This document shows positions 11,972-24,640 of a stretch of 64,000 nt of DNA, in pieces. Made by a program: the position numbers and the translations under genes. How positions within the stretch are numbered: position 1 is the stretch's first letter; the number at the start of each line of letters is the position of its first letter. Below the pieces are notes generated by a model that worked only from the letters and a program-made list of their open reading frames with translations, had not been told where the DNA came from and made no database searches. Where the stretch lies: NCBI GenBank assembly GCA_964020085.1, contig OZ026606.1:1901060-1965059 (forward strand), given 5' to 3'. The DNA comes from Micromussa lordhowensis. Its lineage: Eukaryota > Cnidaria > Anthozoa > Scleractinia > Lobophylliidae.

Positions 11972-14042
11972 TTTGAGATGATGACTACTACAATTTCTTA
12001 ACAGAAGAATAAATCAGTCTTCCAACGGCAAAATGAAGCCAAAACTGTCCTAAAATTGCAGCAGCAAGACGACAAACCCACAGCTCCAACCAAGTAAGAC
12101 CTAAATTTAGGTATGGGACGTCATGTCCTTGTTAGTAGTCGTTGTAACCAGGCAAAATGACGGCAAGAACCTGGCCGCTAGTAAGTCAAGGGAGGAGTGC
12201 AACCCGTCCCCAGGGCCTTCTCCGAGGGTGGGGAGGAGTGGAGCGCAATAGGGGTGGAGCATTAGCCTGGAGGGGTTAGTTTAAATTAGTTTAGTTGTTT
12301 TAGTTTAGTTTCGCTTAGTGGAAGTCAGTATAGTAAACGATTGGCGGTCTGGACGGATAAGGAGCCACTACTGGGCAAATTCTTATCAGTCACTCTGGTC
12401 CCTTTCTGAGTGATCGGGAATGTAACTAAGGGAGTGAAACGAGGCTTAGAAGCAGTTACGCGTAATTAAATAATTTATTAGAATTACTAAATCGTCAAGA
12501 TTAAACCGCGCACGAATGTTATATTCAAATAGCCACCCCAACTTCGTTATTCAATGGACAATTTTCCACCACAAAATAATTAGGAGCAAGCCCAAAGTGT
12601 ATCAATAGGGACTTCGTTTATACGAGATTAGCGTCTCGTGTGGTTCTGGTTGTTTCTGTTGCGATTTCTGATTATCTCACTGGTTCTTTTTCTTGTGTCG
12701 AATATGTGTTTTTCGTGATCTACCAGATGTTGTGACTGTAACGATTCAATTTAGCGCAAGATACTGCGATCTGATCATAATCTCTTGTTTAGGGCCATTC
12801 TTCTAATAGACGTCATAACGGTGTTATGACTACGAAAGCCCCTGTAGCTACATTTCTAGTGCTAAAGCTAGACAAGCTAGTATAATAGTACTTTCATGAT
12901 TAAAGTGTCTGTTGTTTTCCATAAATCGCGGCATCACATACAGTTGTAGCTAGATGTTTATGGCCAGAAACAAATTAGAATTAGAGCCCAGTCCCTAATA
13001 AGCGCCCATCTTTCATAAGCACCACATACCCTGATGTCCCAAAAGTAAATCAGCGCCTCGGGCGTAGAATTGAATAATTATCATTGAGGATTCCGTTTTT
13101 CCGCAGTCATCAATGAAAAAAGCCTTGCTCTATTTATGTCAATATATCTATAGAGGAGTGGCATATCCATTACAATTAAACGCTCAAGACTCAAATGATG
13201 GTTATGCATTGGCTAAAGAACAGACCGTGAACAAACCTCCTTATCTTACGTTTTGGAACATGAAGCTCATACACATCAATGCTCGTCTATATACGTTATG
13301 TCAGTTGAACTTTGCTCAACTCCTAGACTTAGATATTCCGACGCGGTAATTCGGCTTCGGGTCACGTGGTATGAGCGATACAGCTTTCGTCCCGTGTTTT
13401 CGTCACCGAAATGAACTGACCGTGAAGAGAAAGCCGTACATGAACTCCCAAAGTCAGACGTTTGATAGGCTCCTGAGGTCGGTGGAAACTCTCTTGGGCG
13501 GGACACGTGCTCCTCGTCCGCAAAAAATACTAGAGGAGGGGAGGGTGGGGAAGAGTGCGTGACGAGCCCAAAGTATGCCTAAATTTGTAGAAGTACGAGA
13601 ACGTTCATTGCACCTGGCAACGAAAACGTCTCCTGACTTGTCTGGAAAGGATTGCGGCCACCTGAGTAATAAAAACTATGAAACTCAAACTACAGTTTAG
13701 TTTTATTATCTTTATTATGTTTTTTTTAATTCAACACTGTGAGCTCGAGGTGGCCTTTAGTCCAGTCCTTCTAGGCCCGTTTTTTACTTCCGGTGTTACT
13801 GTTGTTCTTTATGATATCACGACTTTAAAAGTTAGAGTTTGTTACATTATTAATTAAGACAACATCGAGGCAATCATGACATCTGGTCATCTTTACATGC
13901 ACAAGAACGGCCCTCCCAAGATAATCATTACTAAAACACATCGACAGCCCTTTCCTGGCAATTAGCCGAAAAGTTTCTTCTCCATTCCCGACTTGTGCTG
14001 CGGGGTTTCGAAGTTTTAATAAATAAAAGACAGAATGCTATT
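11972..14042. other. CHMP4 5' flank and intergenic region
   Basis: This includes the presumed CHMP4 5' UTR and promoter just above 11972; no TATA box is evident. A GC-richer stretch runs about 12130-12260. The sequence around 13500-13570 ends in GCGTGACGAGCCCAAAG and resembles the stretch near 1480, consistent with a dispersed repeat. I see no supported gene. Confidence 0.4.
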
Positions 14043-14654
14043 TCATCCGAAAAATTGCATCCAAGAGTTAATAATTTTCAATCGTTGCATCTCCTCATCA
14101 GTGAACTTTGAGCTTGTCTTCGCAGAGCTAGGCCTGTTATCGACACTTTTTCCGAGTGCGCACCTGCAGGACTCGGGTGAAAATCCATGGCACAGTTGTG
14201 GTAATGGGCCACGCAATTCCATGTCTGCTCTTCTGTTGTTAGTATGCAGTTCCTCTCGCGGAGACGTCTTCATGGTGCCTGTTTTAAATTTCGGCGGAGG
14301 CGGTAAAAGATATTTCTTTCGGGCTAAATAGATGTTATTTTCTGTAGCAGAGCCTCCTTTTTCCTCCAGCTCGATTTGGGATATTTTCGCGTTTGATTTG
14401 ATTTTGTCGCAATCAGTGATCTTTTGGCGGCCATCCCCTGCACGGGAACTGTTCTTTGCTTCTTTCAGGACATCCTTATGTGAGGCATCATTGTCAATTG
14501 TAAAATATCTTGAATAAGAGATGCGTGGAACCAGACCTTTATATCCGACTGAACTCCTTTCAAGCATTTTCTTCTTCGTGTCGTCTTTACAGGTCTGAAA
14601 TATTCTGCTCTTGCATGGAAGAAGACTAGAAGAGAAACAGTTTTTCCAAAGCAT
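14043..14654 (-). CDS. Intronless W-x-x-F-G family protein, member 1
   Basis: 203 aa from the first ATG (14654); an internal ATG at 14567 would give 174 aa. I do not recognise it as any named family. Its C-terminus, NSWMQFFG at residues 196-203, ends exactly on the family W-x-x-F-G box. SRYFTIDND at 48-56 aligns with the R-x-x-T-I box of the other members but lacks the leucine and glutamate, so it does not fit LxxIxE. The central F-P-E-F-F box is degenerate (perhaps PLPQLC at 150-155). The rest is lysine- and serine-rich with a poly-proline run (LLPPPP, 116-121) and looks disordered. It is the longest and most divergent member and the leftmost of nine. It is probably a real gene because the box lies right at the stop codon of a long open frame. 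Confidence 0.6.
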   Translation of the reverse strand: MLWKNCFSSSLLPCKSRIFQTCKDDTKKKMLERSSVGYKGLVPRISYSRYFTIDNDASHKDVLKEAKNSSRAGDGRQKITDCDKIKSNAKISQIELEEKGGSATENNIYLARKKYLLPPPPKFKTGTMKTSPREELHTNNRRADMELRGPLPQLCHGFSPESCRCALGKSVDNRPSSAKTSSKFTDEEMQRLKIINSWMQFFG

Positions 14655-16027
14655 ATACAAATGTACGGTCAGATTTACAATCGAGTTTTTTGGATGTCAC
14701 TCTTCCGACATCGAAACTAATTGTGCTTTTGGTAACGAGCGTTTTACCTACTTTAATCCTTGTGTAGAAGTCTGGTATTTGTCTCCACGCCAAGCATGCT
14801 ATCACAGAACCAGTTGGTGTTATTTTTCTAGCGAAAGATCCCTGTGTACCTGGCACTTGAGTTTACGGACTGACATTTCAATTTGTATTTTTTCATGTTA
14901 CAAAAATAAATTGCTTGCTTGCGTGTTTCCTATCAAATTTCCTTCTCGTATTTTTGTTTTCCACTAAGGCTTCCTGCCTTCAAAAACTCTCATATGTGGG
15001 AGGCATTAATAAAAGTCTGAAAGACATATGACGGCGCCGAATGAACAAAAACATTTTTCAAAAGTCCGGTTCAAATAAATACAGATGAGGAAGGTGGGTT
15101 TAAGGCAATATCTCCTAAGCGTTCGGAAGGTAATTTCCTAAGGTTTCCGAAAAATATCACGGTCAGTTTTTTTTCTTGTAAAATCCTGATCGATATTTGT
15201 CACAATACGTCGGCAATGGACAAATACTGCGTTGGTTTCGCTGAATATTATTTTTCATAAGTGACGTATGAAAAGAACGATAGGACTAGAGAGTCATATT
15301 GTATACGGATCAAGTTTTTGATTCCAAAAGAAAACGAAAAGTGCGCAGCTTACAAATAAAAATGTCATGAAAGCCCTAAGTGGTGATATAGACTGTCTGA
15401 AGGTGCTTTTTAGCCTCATGAAATTATTTAATTTTCCCTTAACCATTCTGTTTTTGATTCGTGAGAGTACGTACGTGCAATGAACATTGTTGTTGTTTTC
15501 ACGTTAGAAAAATTTAATTACTGAAGGAGCGTGAACTCAAGTACAAAAACATGTTTATAAGAAATTGGACCTCAGCTGTTAGAAACAACATGAGCGTGCA
15601 TAACCTTTTATTTAAATTAATAATTCAATGCATATATGGTTGCATTCACTAAGAAGATTCCATTCGAGAGCCTCTTCTCAACACAGCCTACTGTTCAGTA
15701 TTTTGTTAGCTTTCAGACAGATCTGAAGTGAATTTTGTTTGGTTCTAGTCTTCACATTTCTTTAACTAATCCGCGCCGCGAGCAGGCAAATATTTTCGTG
15801 TTATCTGTTATTGTTTGGAAATATAAGAGCGTAGAAACTTCTGTTATGTCTGGTACCGATAGACAAGTAATAAAACATGTCAATATTTCATTTAGTGTGC
15901 GCGCCACTCTCCGTTAAATCGAGTGGTCTTTTTGATTCCTTGTCAACTCCCGCACATTTGTTTATGTCGTCGTTCACTCGATTCACAATGTTTACATACG
16001 CAATAGTGAAAGGTGACATAATTTGAA

Positions 16028-16157
16028 ATATCACTAAATCTGAATCGGCTGATAAATCCTATGTCAAGAAAAAAATAGAATAAAATAAAATTATCAGACT
16101 CAATCTGATAATTTTTTTTGACATAGGATTTATCAGCCGATTCAGATGTAGTGATAT
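16028..16157. repeat. Foldback (hairpin) MITE
   Basis: Arms of about 40 bp at 16028-16067 and 16119-16157 are near-perfect inverses (ATCTGAATCGGCTGATAAAT against ATTTATCAGCCGATTCAGAT). The loop contains a second small palindrome (ATTATCAGACT / ATCTGATAAT). It has no coding capacity. Confidence 0.8.
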
Positions 16158-17055
16158 GAGTTTATAAAAGCTACTATTGGTTCAGTGGATTAGGTTAACA
16201 TGGGATATGAGGTTACTGATAAGATAAAATCTTCACACGAACCCTCGGTAGAGTTGTTTTTCTCACCTTAGTTTATCTCAGTCAATAACTGTGGACTGGC
16301 GGCGTAAGACGCCCCCGAGTGATAATATTTCCCTTTTTTCCGCACGCGACGCCCACTGTTCAGTCTTGGCTGTCTCTCCTGTGTCTCTGTGTGAGTCCTG
16401 TGTCTACTGTTCATTTATGCCACTGTTCCTGGGATGTTTCCTACATTGTTGCTGGTCCTTTATGCCCTGATTCCTACTCCAAAACCTGAAACCCGCGGGA
16501 AAAGCTCCGGCCTAATGAGACACTTGGCTCGTATGCAGACTTAACCTTCCTACTCGCTCATTTGTGCCCACTTTAGTTTTAGTCGCTTTCCGGCATCATT
16601 GAGGCATCCTTACATTTAACCTGGTTTTCCCCGGCCACCACCGTATCCCTTACTCGGAGCAATGCCATTCAGTATATAACGGGCTTCACACTCTCCGTTG
16701 AAGAGTTATCTCCAGTCACGCCCAAAAACGTTAACGATAGTTAATCACTTTCTTCTTCCTTTCTATTTTTCCGAAATTTTGTTGTGGTTCGAGAGGTCAA
16801 CAATTTATTGTCTGGGATATTGTGTTGTTCTTTTACTTATTTGTAAGACGGCCCAACCGGAGAAAGTGCAAATTAATTTTTGAAAACAGGAAGCGATGTC
16901 ATACAGCTTCAATCTAAAACACTTTCGTGGATATTACTCGGTTTCTGTTGAGACTGCGACTATGATGGCAAGGTACAGAAATATGTCCCTAATAACAAGT
17001 TCACGGCAAAAACGTTAACAAAACGAGGCAGGTAATCAGCCCGACTCTACTGCAC

Positions 17056-17217
17056 TTTGGGGTGATCTGGATCAGGATCAGTGATTCAAGATCTGTCTAG
17101 ATCATGGTGCACCAAAGGAACCGATGAATCCACTCTGGTCATGGATTCATCGGTTCCTTTGATGCACCATGATCCAGACAGATCTTGAATCATTGATCCT
17201 GATCCAGATCACCCCAA
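17056..17217. repeat. Foldback (hairpin) MITE
   Basis: Arms of about 76 bp at 17056-17131 and 17142-17217 are inverses with few mismatches, starting TTGGGGTGATCTGGATC and ending GATCCAGATCACCCCAA, with a loop of about 10 bp. The high arm identity suggests a fairly recent insertion. It has no coding capacity. Confidence 0.85.
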
Positions 17218-19361
17218 AAACGCACCCTTAAATAATTTGCAAATTGGTGTACTGGTTAATATTTGGGTCGAACATGGCTGTCAGTTTCCTTGTCAGATGT
17301 GTCATAGGTTAGTTTTATTTGGTTCTTATTTACTTAAAATGTCTATTAGAATTATGTTGTAAAATTATATGGATATAATAATATGCAACTTTTAAGCTCA
17401 ACGTAGCGTGCGTTGCAGCCATTAATTTTTCCCGCCACATTGACCTTATGTAAATGGCGGGAAAAGTTGGCAAGCGCCAAACCACCTCCTCAAGACGAGG
17501 TAAAAGTCTATAACGTTTACTGCCGCCATTTTGATTTCTTCAGGTTGGTTACCTCGACTGTTAATACGTCGCAAAATGTCCAAAAACAGCATTGTCAGAA
17601 AACGTGGAAGCTCTAACGTTCCTGTTAAATGCCAAATACGCTTTAAGCAGTCTTTTTTTTCAAGAAGGAGTCTTCAAAGAGCGGTAATATGATTTTATAA
17701 TTCTTTCTGTACCGAACGCAACTGAACATTAGGTTTTCACTCACAAATCCATGTTATGTAAGTGAGCGTTTTATTCGCATCTCGATTTAGATGCATGGGA
17801 AGTTTAATTAACTATGACCTTACAAGTAATATCGTTATTTGTTTTAAATCAAACTGAAATGATCCCCGGAGGCGAGAAATGTACCGAGCTGTACGTTTTG
17901 AACTATTTATCTTTCCCCCATTAGCCGATGTAAAGAGTCGTGTTCTTTCAAAATCGACGCACATGTTCCTTTGACCGATACCAATACAAGATGTCTTCTT
18001 GAACAACTGGTAACGTCACGCGTTCTCCTTGGTCACGCAGAAGAGGCTAAAGTCTTTGATGCCCAGTTGTGAATATGGCAACTGTTATCAGGTATTTGAA
18101 TTCTCTCTCTCTTTTTGTATAATCTACTATGCTAAAATTATTATATAGAACATCTATAAACAGAAACTTCAGTACAAAACACCGTGTTGAATATCTGAGC
18201 TGATTGCGTGACTCTAGCTCTGGTAAATTCACGTGACTTCCGTTGTATCATATTTAACTGGGGAATTCTGGACAGAATCTTTGTGGGATTTCTCTCAGTA
18301 GCGACTGATAGATTATAGCGTTTTGTTGTAAACAACTATTTAAAAGCGTTCCTAATTTTGAGTATCAGGACGCTAGGTAACCTATTTAATTAGCGACAAA
18401 CAATCAAAGAAACGCCGCCGCGTTGTTGAAGAGTTTTTTCGTTGTAAAATGCCGATGATGCTGAGAAGATAAATTGTTCACCGATTTTAATGTTCTCTAC
18501 CATGATTATTATGCAAATATACCTGCTGCTTGCTCGGTCGGAACTTTGTAATGCTATTATAGACTCCAGGTTGGACTATAATTTTCAAGTCACGCGACTC
18601 TACCTTCAATTGAATCTTGTGAGCTGCATGGCAAAACACAACACTGGAGAATTGTTCCTTTACTACGCTTTCAAGCAGTATATTTTAAAAAGGTTTAGAA
18701 AACTGGCGTAAAAGAAATAGAAAACGGTTTTCTGTGTTTTGTATCGGCGTATAGAAATAGCATTTTTCTTTCTCTCAAGCTTGCAATCATGTTCTTATTG
18801 CTCGTTAGACACGCCGAAATTCGGGTATTCTTTATGCATTTTAGTTTATAGGGTGTTCTGTACATACTACAAATATGTTGCCGAACTTTTTATGTTTATC
18901 AAAAACTGCGTCTTTCGCGTCAAGCAGAGTCCTGGCGTTTACGCACAGCCGGATCGTGTGTATATACGCATAACACATTCATCAGAGCGGCAAACACAGG
19001 TCCTGTCGCGTCCTTGGGACGAACAGAATTAAGTTCAACTTGAGTAAAATAAAATAGCAGTTACCAAGTTGCACAAGAACAATCTTTAATACCCTAAACG
19101 TCTTAACTTTAATCCAAGGAAAAGAAAGCCAGTGATTACTAAGGAATTCAATACGAAGGACTCAACATGGCAACAAAATTAGATCAGTACCATATTTCCT
19201 CTCTCCCTATTGTGCGAGGGTTACGATATAAAAGCCCTCGGATGAAACTTGGCGCCAAAAAGGACTTATTTTCTCAGACAGTCAATTTATGAGGACGTTA
19301 TGCACAGTTCATCATCTCGTCGTAAAAACGGTGCAATATAAATCCCTAAATTATTAAATTT

Positions 19362-20333
19362 GCATATACAAGCGAAAACTAACGATAGAAAAGTCCGACG
19401 TTTCGGCGACATCTTGGCGCCATTGTCAAGGGAAACTAAATTAAAAATGCGATTACGAGAGTAACTAACCACTGTTTGTTGTGGTCTGCTCCTCCATTAC
19501 CACAGTCACGTCGATAATAGGTACAAGCGCGGCCTACTGTCAACTATGCTCGATCGCGCATATCGCCTGTCCTCGTCATGGTCTTACTTCACTGAGGAGT
19601 GCGACCGACTGAAGTCCGTGTTCTCTAAACTGAAGTATCCCAAACACCTTGTGGACTCTACTGTTAATACCTTCCTAAATTCAAGGGTCACTGACCAGTC
19701 TTTATTGCGGTCTAAATCTACGACAGAAAACACTATTCGGGTCGTCATACCCTTTAAAGATCAAGATTCTGCGAATATCGTGAAGACGCAGTTAAAAGAT
19801 CTCAGTGTGAAGCTCCAGGTTAATGTCCAACCAGTGTTTACGAGCCGCAAGATTGCCCATGAGTTCCCGACAAACGAACCAAAGCCTCAGCTCATTGATC
19901 AACAATGTGTTGTTTATAATTTCAAGTGTGACCAGTGCGATGCTGGTTATGTCGGATACACCCGTGGACATCTGTTCGTACGCGTCAACGGACATAAAGC
20001 AAGACCTCGTCAGTTCGTAAACACTATGATAATAGACACCCAGGCAGGATTCCGGATGACCTCCACAGTTGTTTTAAGGTGTTGAAAAAATGCCAGAGCA
20101 AGTTTGATTGTCTCGTTAATGAGATGTTACTCATTAAACAATTACGACCGTGTCTAAATGTACAATCAGACTCAATTCGCGCCAAAGTCTTTGTTTAACT
20201 TATGCAAATTATTGACGCTGGACTCTTAGTTACTCTCGTAATCGCATTTTTAATTTAGTTTCCCTTGACAATGGCGCCAAGATGTCGCCGAAACGTCGGA
20301 CTTTTCTATCGTTAGTTTTCGCTTGTATATGCA
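19362..20333 (+). mobile_element. Truncated Penelope-like retroelement bounded by inverted repeats
   Basis: A coding remnant at about 19497-20198 matches the C-terminal part of Penelope-like polyproteins: HVDNRYKRGLLSTMLDRAYR, then FNSRVTD-like reverse transcriptase tail, a Cys pair (FKCDQCDAGY) and a YVGYT GIY-YIG-type endonuclease segment with RVNGHK. One frame runs 19546-20085, then shifts to continue as PDDLHSCFKVLKKC to a stop at 20198. It lacks the reverse transcriptase core, so it cannot be autonomous. The ends are inverted copies of about 107 bp (19362-19468 and 20226-20333) containing CCGACGTTTCGGCGACATCT. Penelope elements are known to carry terminal repeats in either direct or inverted arrangement. 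Confidence 0.8.
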
Positions 20334-20554
20334 TATCTAAATCATTATTGATTAGAATTATTAAATTATTATTAAAAATTGTACAGGACCCCTAAAATTT
20401 TGAGGATGAGTGCGAACACTGGGCGTCAAGTCTAGTTTGTTGTTCGTGTTTTTTGTGGTGTATACCAGTTACAAAAACTCTCAAATCAGTTGAAGAACTG
20501 TGGCACAGTAGACTAAGCAAGCAACTATGAAATCTTACAATTGTTGGCTTCAGA

Positions 20555-20902
20555 TCATTCAAAGGCAAAATTATAGCACTGGTTGCAACCATACATATTC
20601 AACCATGAATGGATAAGTGGATCGTTAAGTCTGTGTTCTGGTTTGCGATTCAGACTCATTACCGTACAGTAACTGTCTACAGCACGTGATGCTTTGTGGC
20701 GAGTAAAGAATTCCGGGAAAAGACGCTCTCCTTCGTTCCATTGCCTGTCTTCTTCACGAGACTCACACTTGTCGGCATCGCAGTGCAGGTGCAGGGCTCC
20801 TTGCACGTGGCATGTTTGGATGGCCTTGTCCTCTTCACGTGTTTCGTGAAATTGTCTTGCGTTCGATCGAGGAGTTTCCTTTGTGTTAAGCAACGTCTTC
20901 AT
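20555..20902 (-). CDS. Intronless W-x-x-F-G family protein, member 2
   Basis: 115 aa from the ATG at 20902. Box 1 is MKTLLNTKE at the very N-terminus, box 2 is RLFPEFF at 60-66, box 3 is DPLIHSWLNMYG at 94-105, followed by a ten-residue tail. The middle is rich in charged residues and has a CHVQGALHLHCD stretch that resembles CKVSQFTFHVSRE in the member at 36434-36817. These two form the closest pair with the MKT(I/L)L start. Just before the ATG the sequence CCCTATTTCGTTTTCTCCGT-TATAG looks like a splice acceptor, so a 5' non-coding exon is possible. Function is unknown. Short length and missing N-terminal arginine box suggest a trimmed but still open gene. Confidence 0.6.
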   Translation of the reverse strand: MKTLLNTKETPRSNARQFHETREEDKAIQTCHVQGALHLHCDADKCESREEDRQWNEGERLFPEFFTRHKASRAVDSYCTVMSLNRKPEHRLNDPLIHSWLNMYGCNQCYNFAFE

Positions 20903-23289
20903 TCTATAACGGAGAAAACGAAATAGGGATCAAGTGTAATACTGTAATTCTCACTTTAAAAATGTCCCCGAGAAGCATAGAAGAAAGAAGTTTATAACTT
21001 ATCGTCCTTCTCGATCGAACGCTCAGTATGATTGTTTTTGTTTTTCCATTAAGAAGCCGGTTATGCTTCAAGCAAAATATGGCAAATTCTGGGCATCAAT
21101 CAAAGAAGACAATTAAGAAATACCTTAAACGTCGAAAGTAAACTGGAACGGACGACTAACTTATGTTCGCGTCGTCAGATGTATTCAGTGCTATTGAAAT
21201 ACTTAACAATGTTCATGCTCGAAGCGAACTCGCATTTACTGATCGACAAAATTCTTTGCAGTAGGGTGCTGGCGTTGTTATTGGTTGTTTTACCGAGTTG
21301 TCATTTTAGGCAGGTGATTGTTGACGTAAATATAACAACTCTTTGAATAGAAATTTAAATTGCTTTCCACGAGTGGAACAATAAGTAAACTGCAGCAAAG
21401 GAGTGGTAATTCTCAGGACAGTTCGCCACCAAACCAAACTGTGTGTACCTTCCATACTGTTATACTTTTTTCTGTTCCACTGAGACTTACAATTAGCGAT
21501 CAGATATTACTGCTTATTTTGCGCTGAAATACTTGCGAGAGAGAAATGAACTTCGGCGTTATGATGTAGAATAAATAAGCTAGAGCTTCTGAATATCGCG
21601 CGGCGACAATCGATGTCTTCCGCGAGGGCGTTAAGTTCAAATCCCGTGTTGATCTCCGATGCTCTCCAGCAGCTGCGCTGATAAATTCACGTGGTAAGAT
21701 GGGGCTTCCCCTCTACATCACGTTTAAAGCACGTTTTTTGATTGATGCCTCCAGCTGTTTTTTTTGGGTGACTTCTGAACTTCTTTGTTGAGCTCTATGC
21801 AGCCATATGCGGCATGTTACTTAGAGTTTGTTCTATCGAAAAGCAGCTCTTTTATAATTCGATGGTAAACTAACTTAAGTTATAGGGGTAGTCGTTATTC
21901 AAAGAAAAACACGACAGTTTATCACAAGGAATTGTTATCTGTAGTGAGCCAGTGTCTGGCATATCTTTTTGTTGACACTGAACAGGTTATCTTTAGCATA
22001 TAAGTAATACTAAAGCGCAGAAACTGTTACATCTGTTGTATAATGGACCATCTTCTCGAAGTATTTTTCAAGAGGAGTGTCAACCACTCAGCAACGGGCA
22101 AATCGTGTACTCTTGTTTTCAACTCAAGGACGTCTCCCGTATAGATAGTTTCTTGTCAGCTTGACACTTTTTACTTGATAGGCGCGGGACATTGACATTC
22201 AGATAACCTGTACAAGACATTTGGCTAGTTGGGGAGCAGCGCGAAAATGACGGCGAGAGAAATAGTGGAGAGGAGCAACCGAACATCTGGAACAGACTAA
22301 CGTTCAGAATCATTCAGGTCAAAAAACTTTCACCCGTTTGCACGTCGGAGACTTTTTCTTTTTGGCTCGGACAAGTAAAATCAACAAAGCAATCGTCCGA
22401 CCGGACGAGTTAATTGATTTACTGTGTGAAACATTTCCTGTTTTTTTTTCAGCGTTTTAAGATTATGGAGTTAATAGCCTGCATAGAATAAATTATCGAG
22501 AAGTAGTTGGTTGTCAGCGAGTTTGTTTCACTGTCGTATGCCATACTTACCATGTGCGCCTGTTCCGGGAAATGCAGAGAGAATGTAGAAATTCCTTGGT
22601 TACCTCGTAGCTGACGGGCTTGCTCTGTGCTGTCATATTTAAATGGCAAATGTGCATATTTTACGTAGCCTGAATGTTTATAGAAGACTTAAGTACCTCC
22701 ATAAACTTGAATTTTTTCGTAAGAAAACTCGTATAAGTCAATTGACTACAGTTTTTGGTTGGAGAGAAAGCGAGAGCTTACAGAAAAAAACGATTTCAAG
22801 CAAATAAGTGAACACTGAACACGGACGTTGTTTATTCGCGTGAAATTAATGATAATCACTAAGCTCAGATGCTCGGTCGCACGAGATTTGATTGCTACGA
22901 TTTACAGTTTAAAATTTCACACGTAGAGTTCTGCTCGCTATAAATCAGGGGTTTTGGTACCCTATCTCGATTAACGTCAACAAAGATAGCGTTAAGGACT
23001 AAAGCAGTTCTTTATTTCTCGATATAAGTTTTGGAAAAAATTTCCGGCTACCCTCTCTTTTTTAATGAGAATATCGTGAAAATATTGAAGGGCTGCAGCT
23101 AGGATAAAACATGGTAAAAAGTTAAAAACGATCTCTGGCCGAAACGATATAAAAATTACAAGCTTTCAACTGCCTGAACTACAGTCTTCAATGGGTAAAA
23201 TGTGAATGACACTGAAGAAGCGAAGAAAAATACAAAATTTGAATAAAAATTCGTGAAATTGCGAGATAATAAAAATGCAAATGATAACG
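20903..23289. other. Intergenic region with no supported gene
   Basis: I see only short frames without motifs and no recognisable repeats. It contains the 5' flank of the minus-strand gene ending at 20902. Confidence 0.4.
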
Positions 23290-23600
23290 AATGTTTGTTA
23301 AAAAGAATGTTGTATTGTCCGGGTGGTGGACATGAATTGTTGTTCGCATTGGGAGATCAGTTTGGTGTGCCACGCTTCCAGTGTCTATCTTATTCTAAAA
23401 CCACCTTTATCAATGATAGAAGCGTTTTCAAAGTCAATAGCGTGATCATGCGATCAGGCATGATTTGTAACTCTTGAGCCTTTGGCCGCTGTTTTGACGT
23501 TGCTGAAATGTTCTCTTTCTCTGGTGTTGAAAGCTCTACTGTGACCCGTTTCTCCGATGTAGCACCACGAACAATTGGCACAAGGAATTCAATATTTTCA
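23290..23600 (-). mobile_element. Penelope-like element fragment: GIY-YIG endonuclease end
   Basis: Read on the minus strand, 23585 downwards gives IPCANCSWCYIGETGH, then NTREREHFSNVKTAAKGS, VTNHA-stop-SHDHAIDFENASII and DKGGFRIR...TLEAWHT. This is the Cys-rich linker plus GIY-YIG nuclease and C-terminal tail typical of Penelope-like proteins. The tryptophan expected after VTNHA is a TGA stop, so it is inactive. It abuts an N-terminal fragment in the opposite orientation. Confidence 0.75.
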
Positions 23601-24395
23601 CGTTTACTCCAAGAGGCCGGTGGGCAGAAAGCCCTTTCGCACCCTTGTTGGAAAAAGAACACGTTCATGCTTGAAGCAAATCCCCGTCATCTCCATTTTC
23701 CTCATCATAAAGCGTTGGAAAATCAACTTCTTCCTAAGTCGGTGAGATTCAAACCACCAGGTCGCCATCCTGTCTTCCAGCGAATAATGGATCGCGCTAG
23801 CAAACACTGCTTACGAGCAAGGATAGCCATTTGTCATGACCACATCAAAACATCAAAGAACAACATCGAAAACACCAAGCGGGATGTGTCCTCTCGAATC
23901 AACGAGAACACCTTTTCGACCCTACTGTTATTCTTGAAGAGCAGAGCCACTTCTTTCCACAACAGCATTAACGCCAGACATACCACGAAACTTGCTAACT
24001 TGAGGACCAGTGGTTCCCAAAGGGTTGGGAACAACTGGGTTGTGAACCTTTCCAACAAACCACTTTTACCAGAGGAACGATCACTCTTGGAGAAAGGCCC
24101 AAAATCGCTCCAACGCCTACAAGCATACCACACAAGTACATCATGGCTGAAATTAAAGCTGCCATCCGTCACCTACCTGATGCCCTAAAAGATGCGGTTA
24201 GAACAAGTTCTGCTGCCATTCTCCATAGGGCGCTATACAATAATGTTTCTAAGGAGAAAAGAAAAGTTTTAAAAAACCTTAAGAAGGATCAGTCCAGAGT
24301 CATAATGAAGGCTAAAAAGGGGAACGGCTTTGTCGTCATGGATAGATCAGACTACGACAACAAGATTTATTTTAAAGTAGTTTTTGTTTTTATTT
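23600..24395 (+). mobile_element. Penelope-like element fragment: N-terminal and early reverse transcriptase region
   Basis: The plus strand encodes ARIAICHDHIKTSKNN, SSRINENTFSTLLLFLKSRA and NNWVVNLSNKPLLPEERSLL up to about 24100, then after a frameshift MAEIKAAIRHLPDALKDAVR, NLKKDQSRVIMKA and GNGFVVMDRSDYDNK to about 24365. These are the conserved N-terminal blocks of Penelope-like reverse transcriptases. The catalytic core (YADD region) is absent. The frameshift and truncation make it a pseudogene. Confidence 0.8.
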
Positions 24396-24431
24396 AAATG
24401 CGAGAGTTCGGCTATTATTTTTTTTTATTAC

Positions 24432-24480
<49 letters not shown>

Positions 24481-24640
24481 CTTCACACGTGAAGATAACA
24501 TGTTATCTTCACACGTGAAGAGATCACCGTCGTTATGGTTACCATAGCTACTAAAATGATCGCTATTGCTATGGTTCCTTAATCCCTTAAAAAGTACTTA
24601 GATATGTTACTGTATGATCCAAACATCATCGGTGCATCCT

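Larger units (their letters stand above)
14655..19361. other. Intergenic region with two foldback elements and no supported gene
   Basis: Apart from the hairpin elements at 16028-16157 and 17056-17217, I see no gene, RNA or transposase here. The open frames are short, AT-driven and without motif support. Confidence 0.4.

Noticed and set aside
19362..20333. Inverted repeats first read as terminal inverted repeats of a DNA transposon
   Set aside because: The enclosed coding sequence is the Penelope-like reverse transcriptase tail and GIY-YIG segment, so a retroelement with inverted terminal repeats fits better.
24481..24520. CTTCACACGTGAAGATAACA repeated around a centre, at first read as a perfect palindrome or operator
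   Set aside because: The core AGATAACATGTTATCT is a palindrome, but the CACACGTG arms are not exact inverses and there is no linked gene to regulate.
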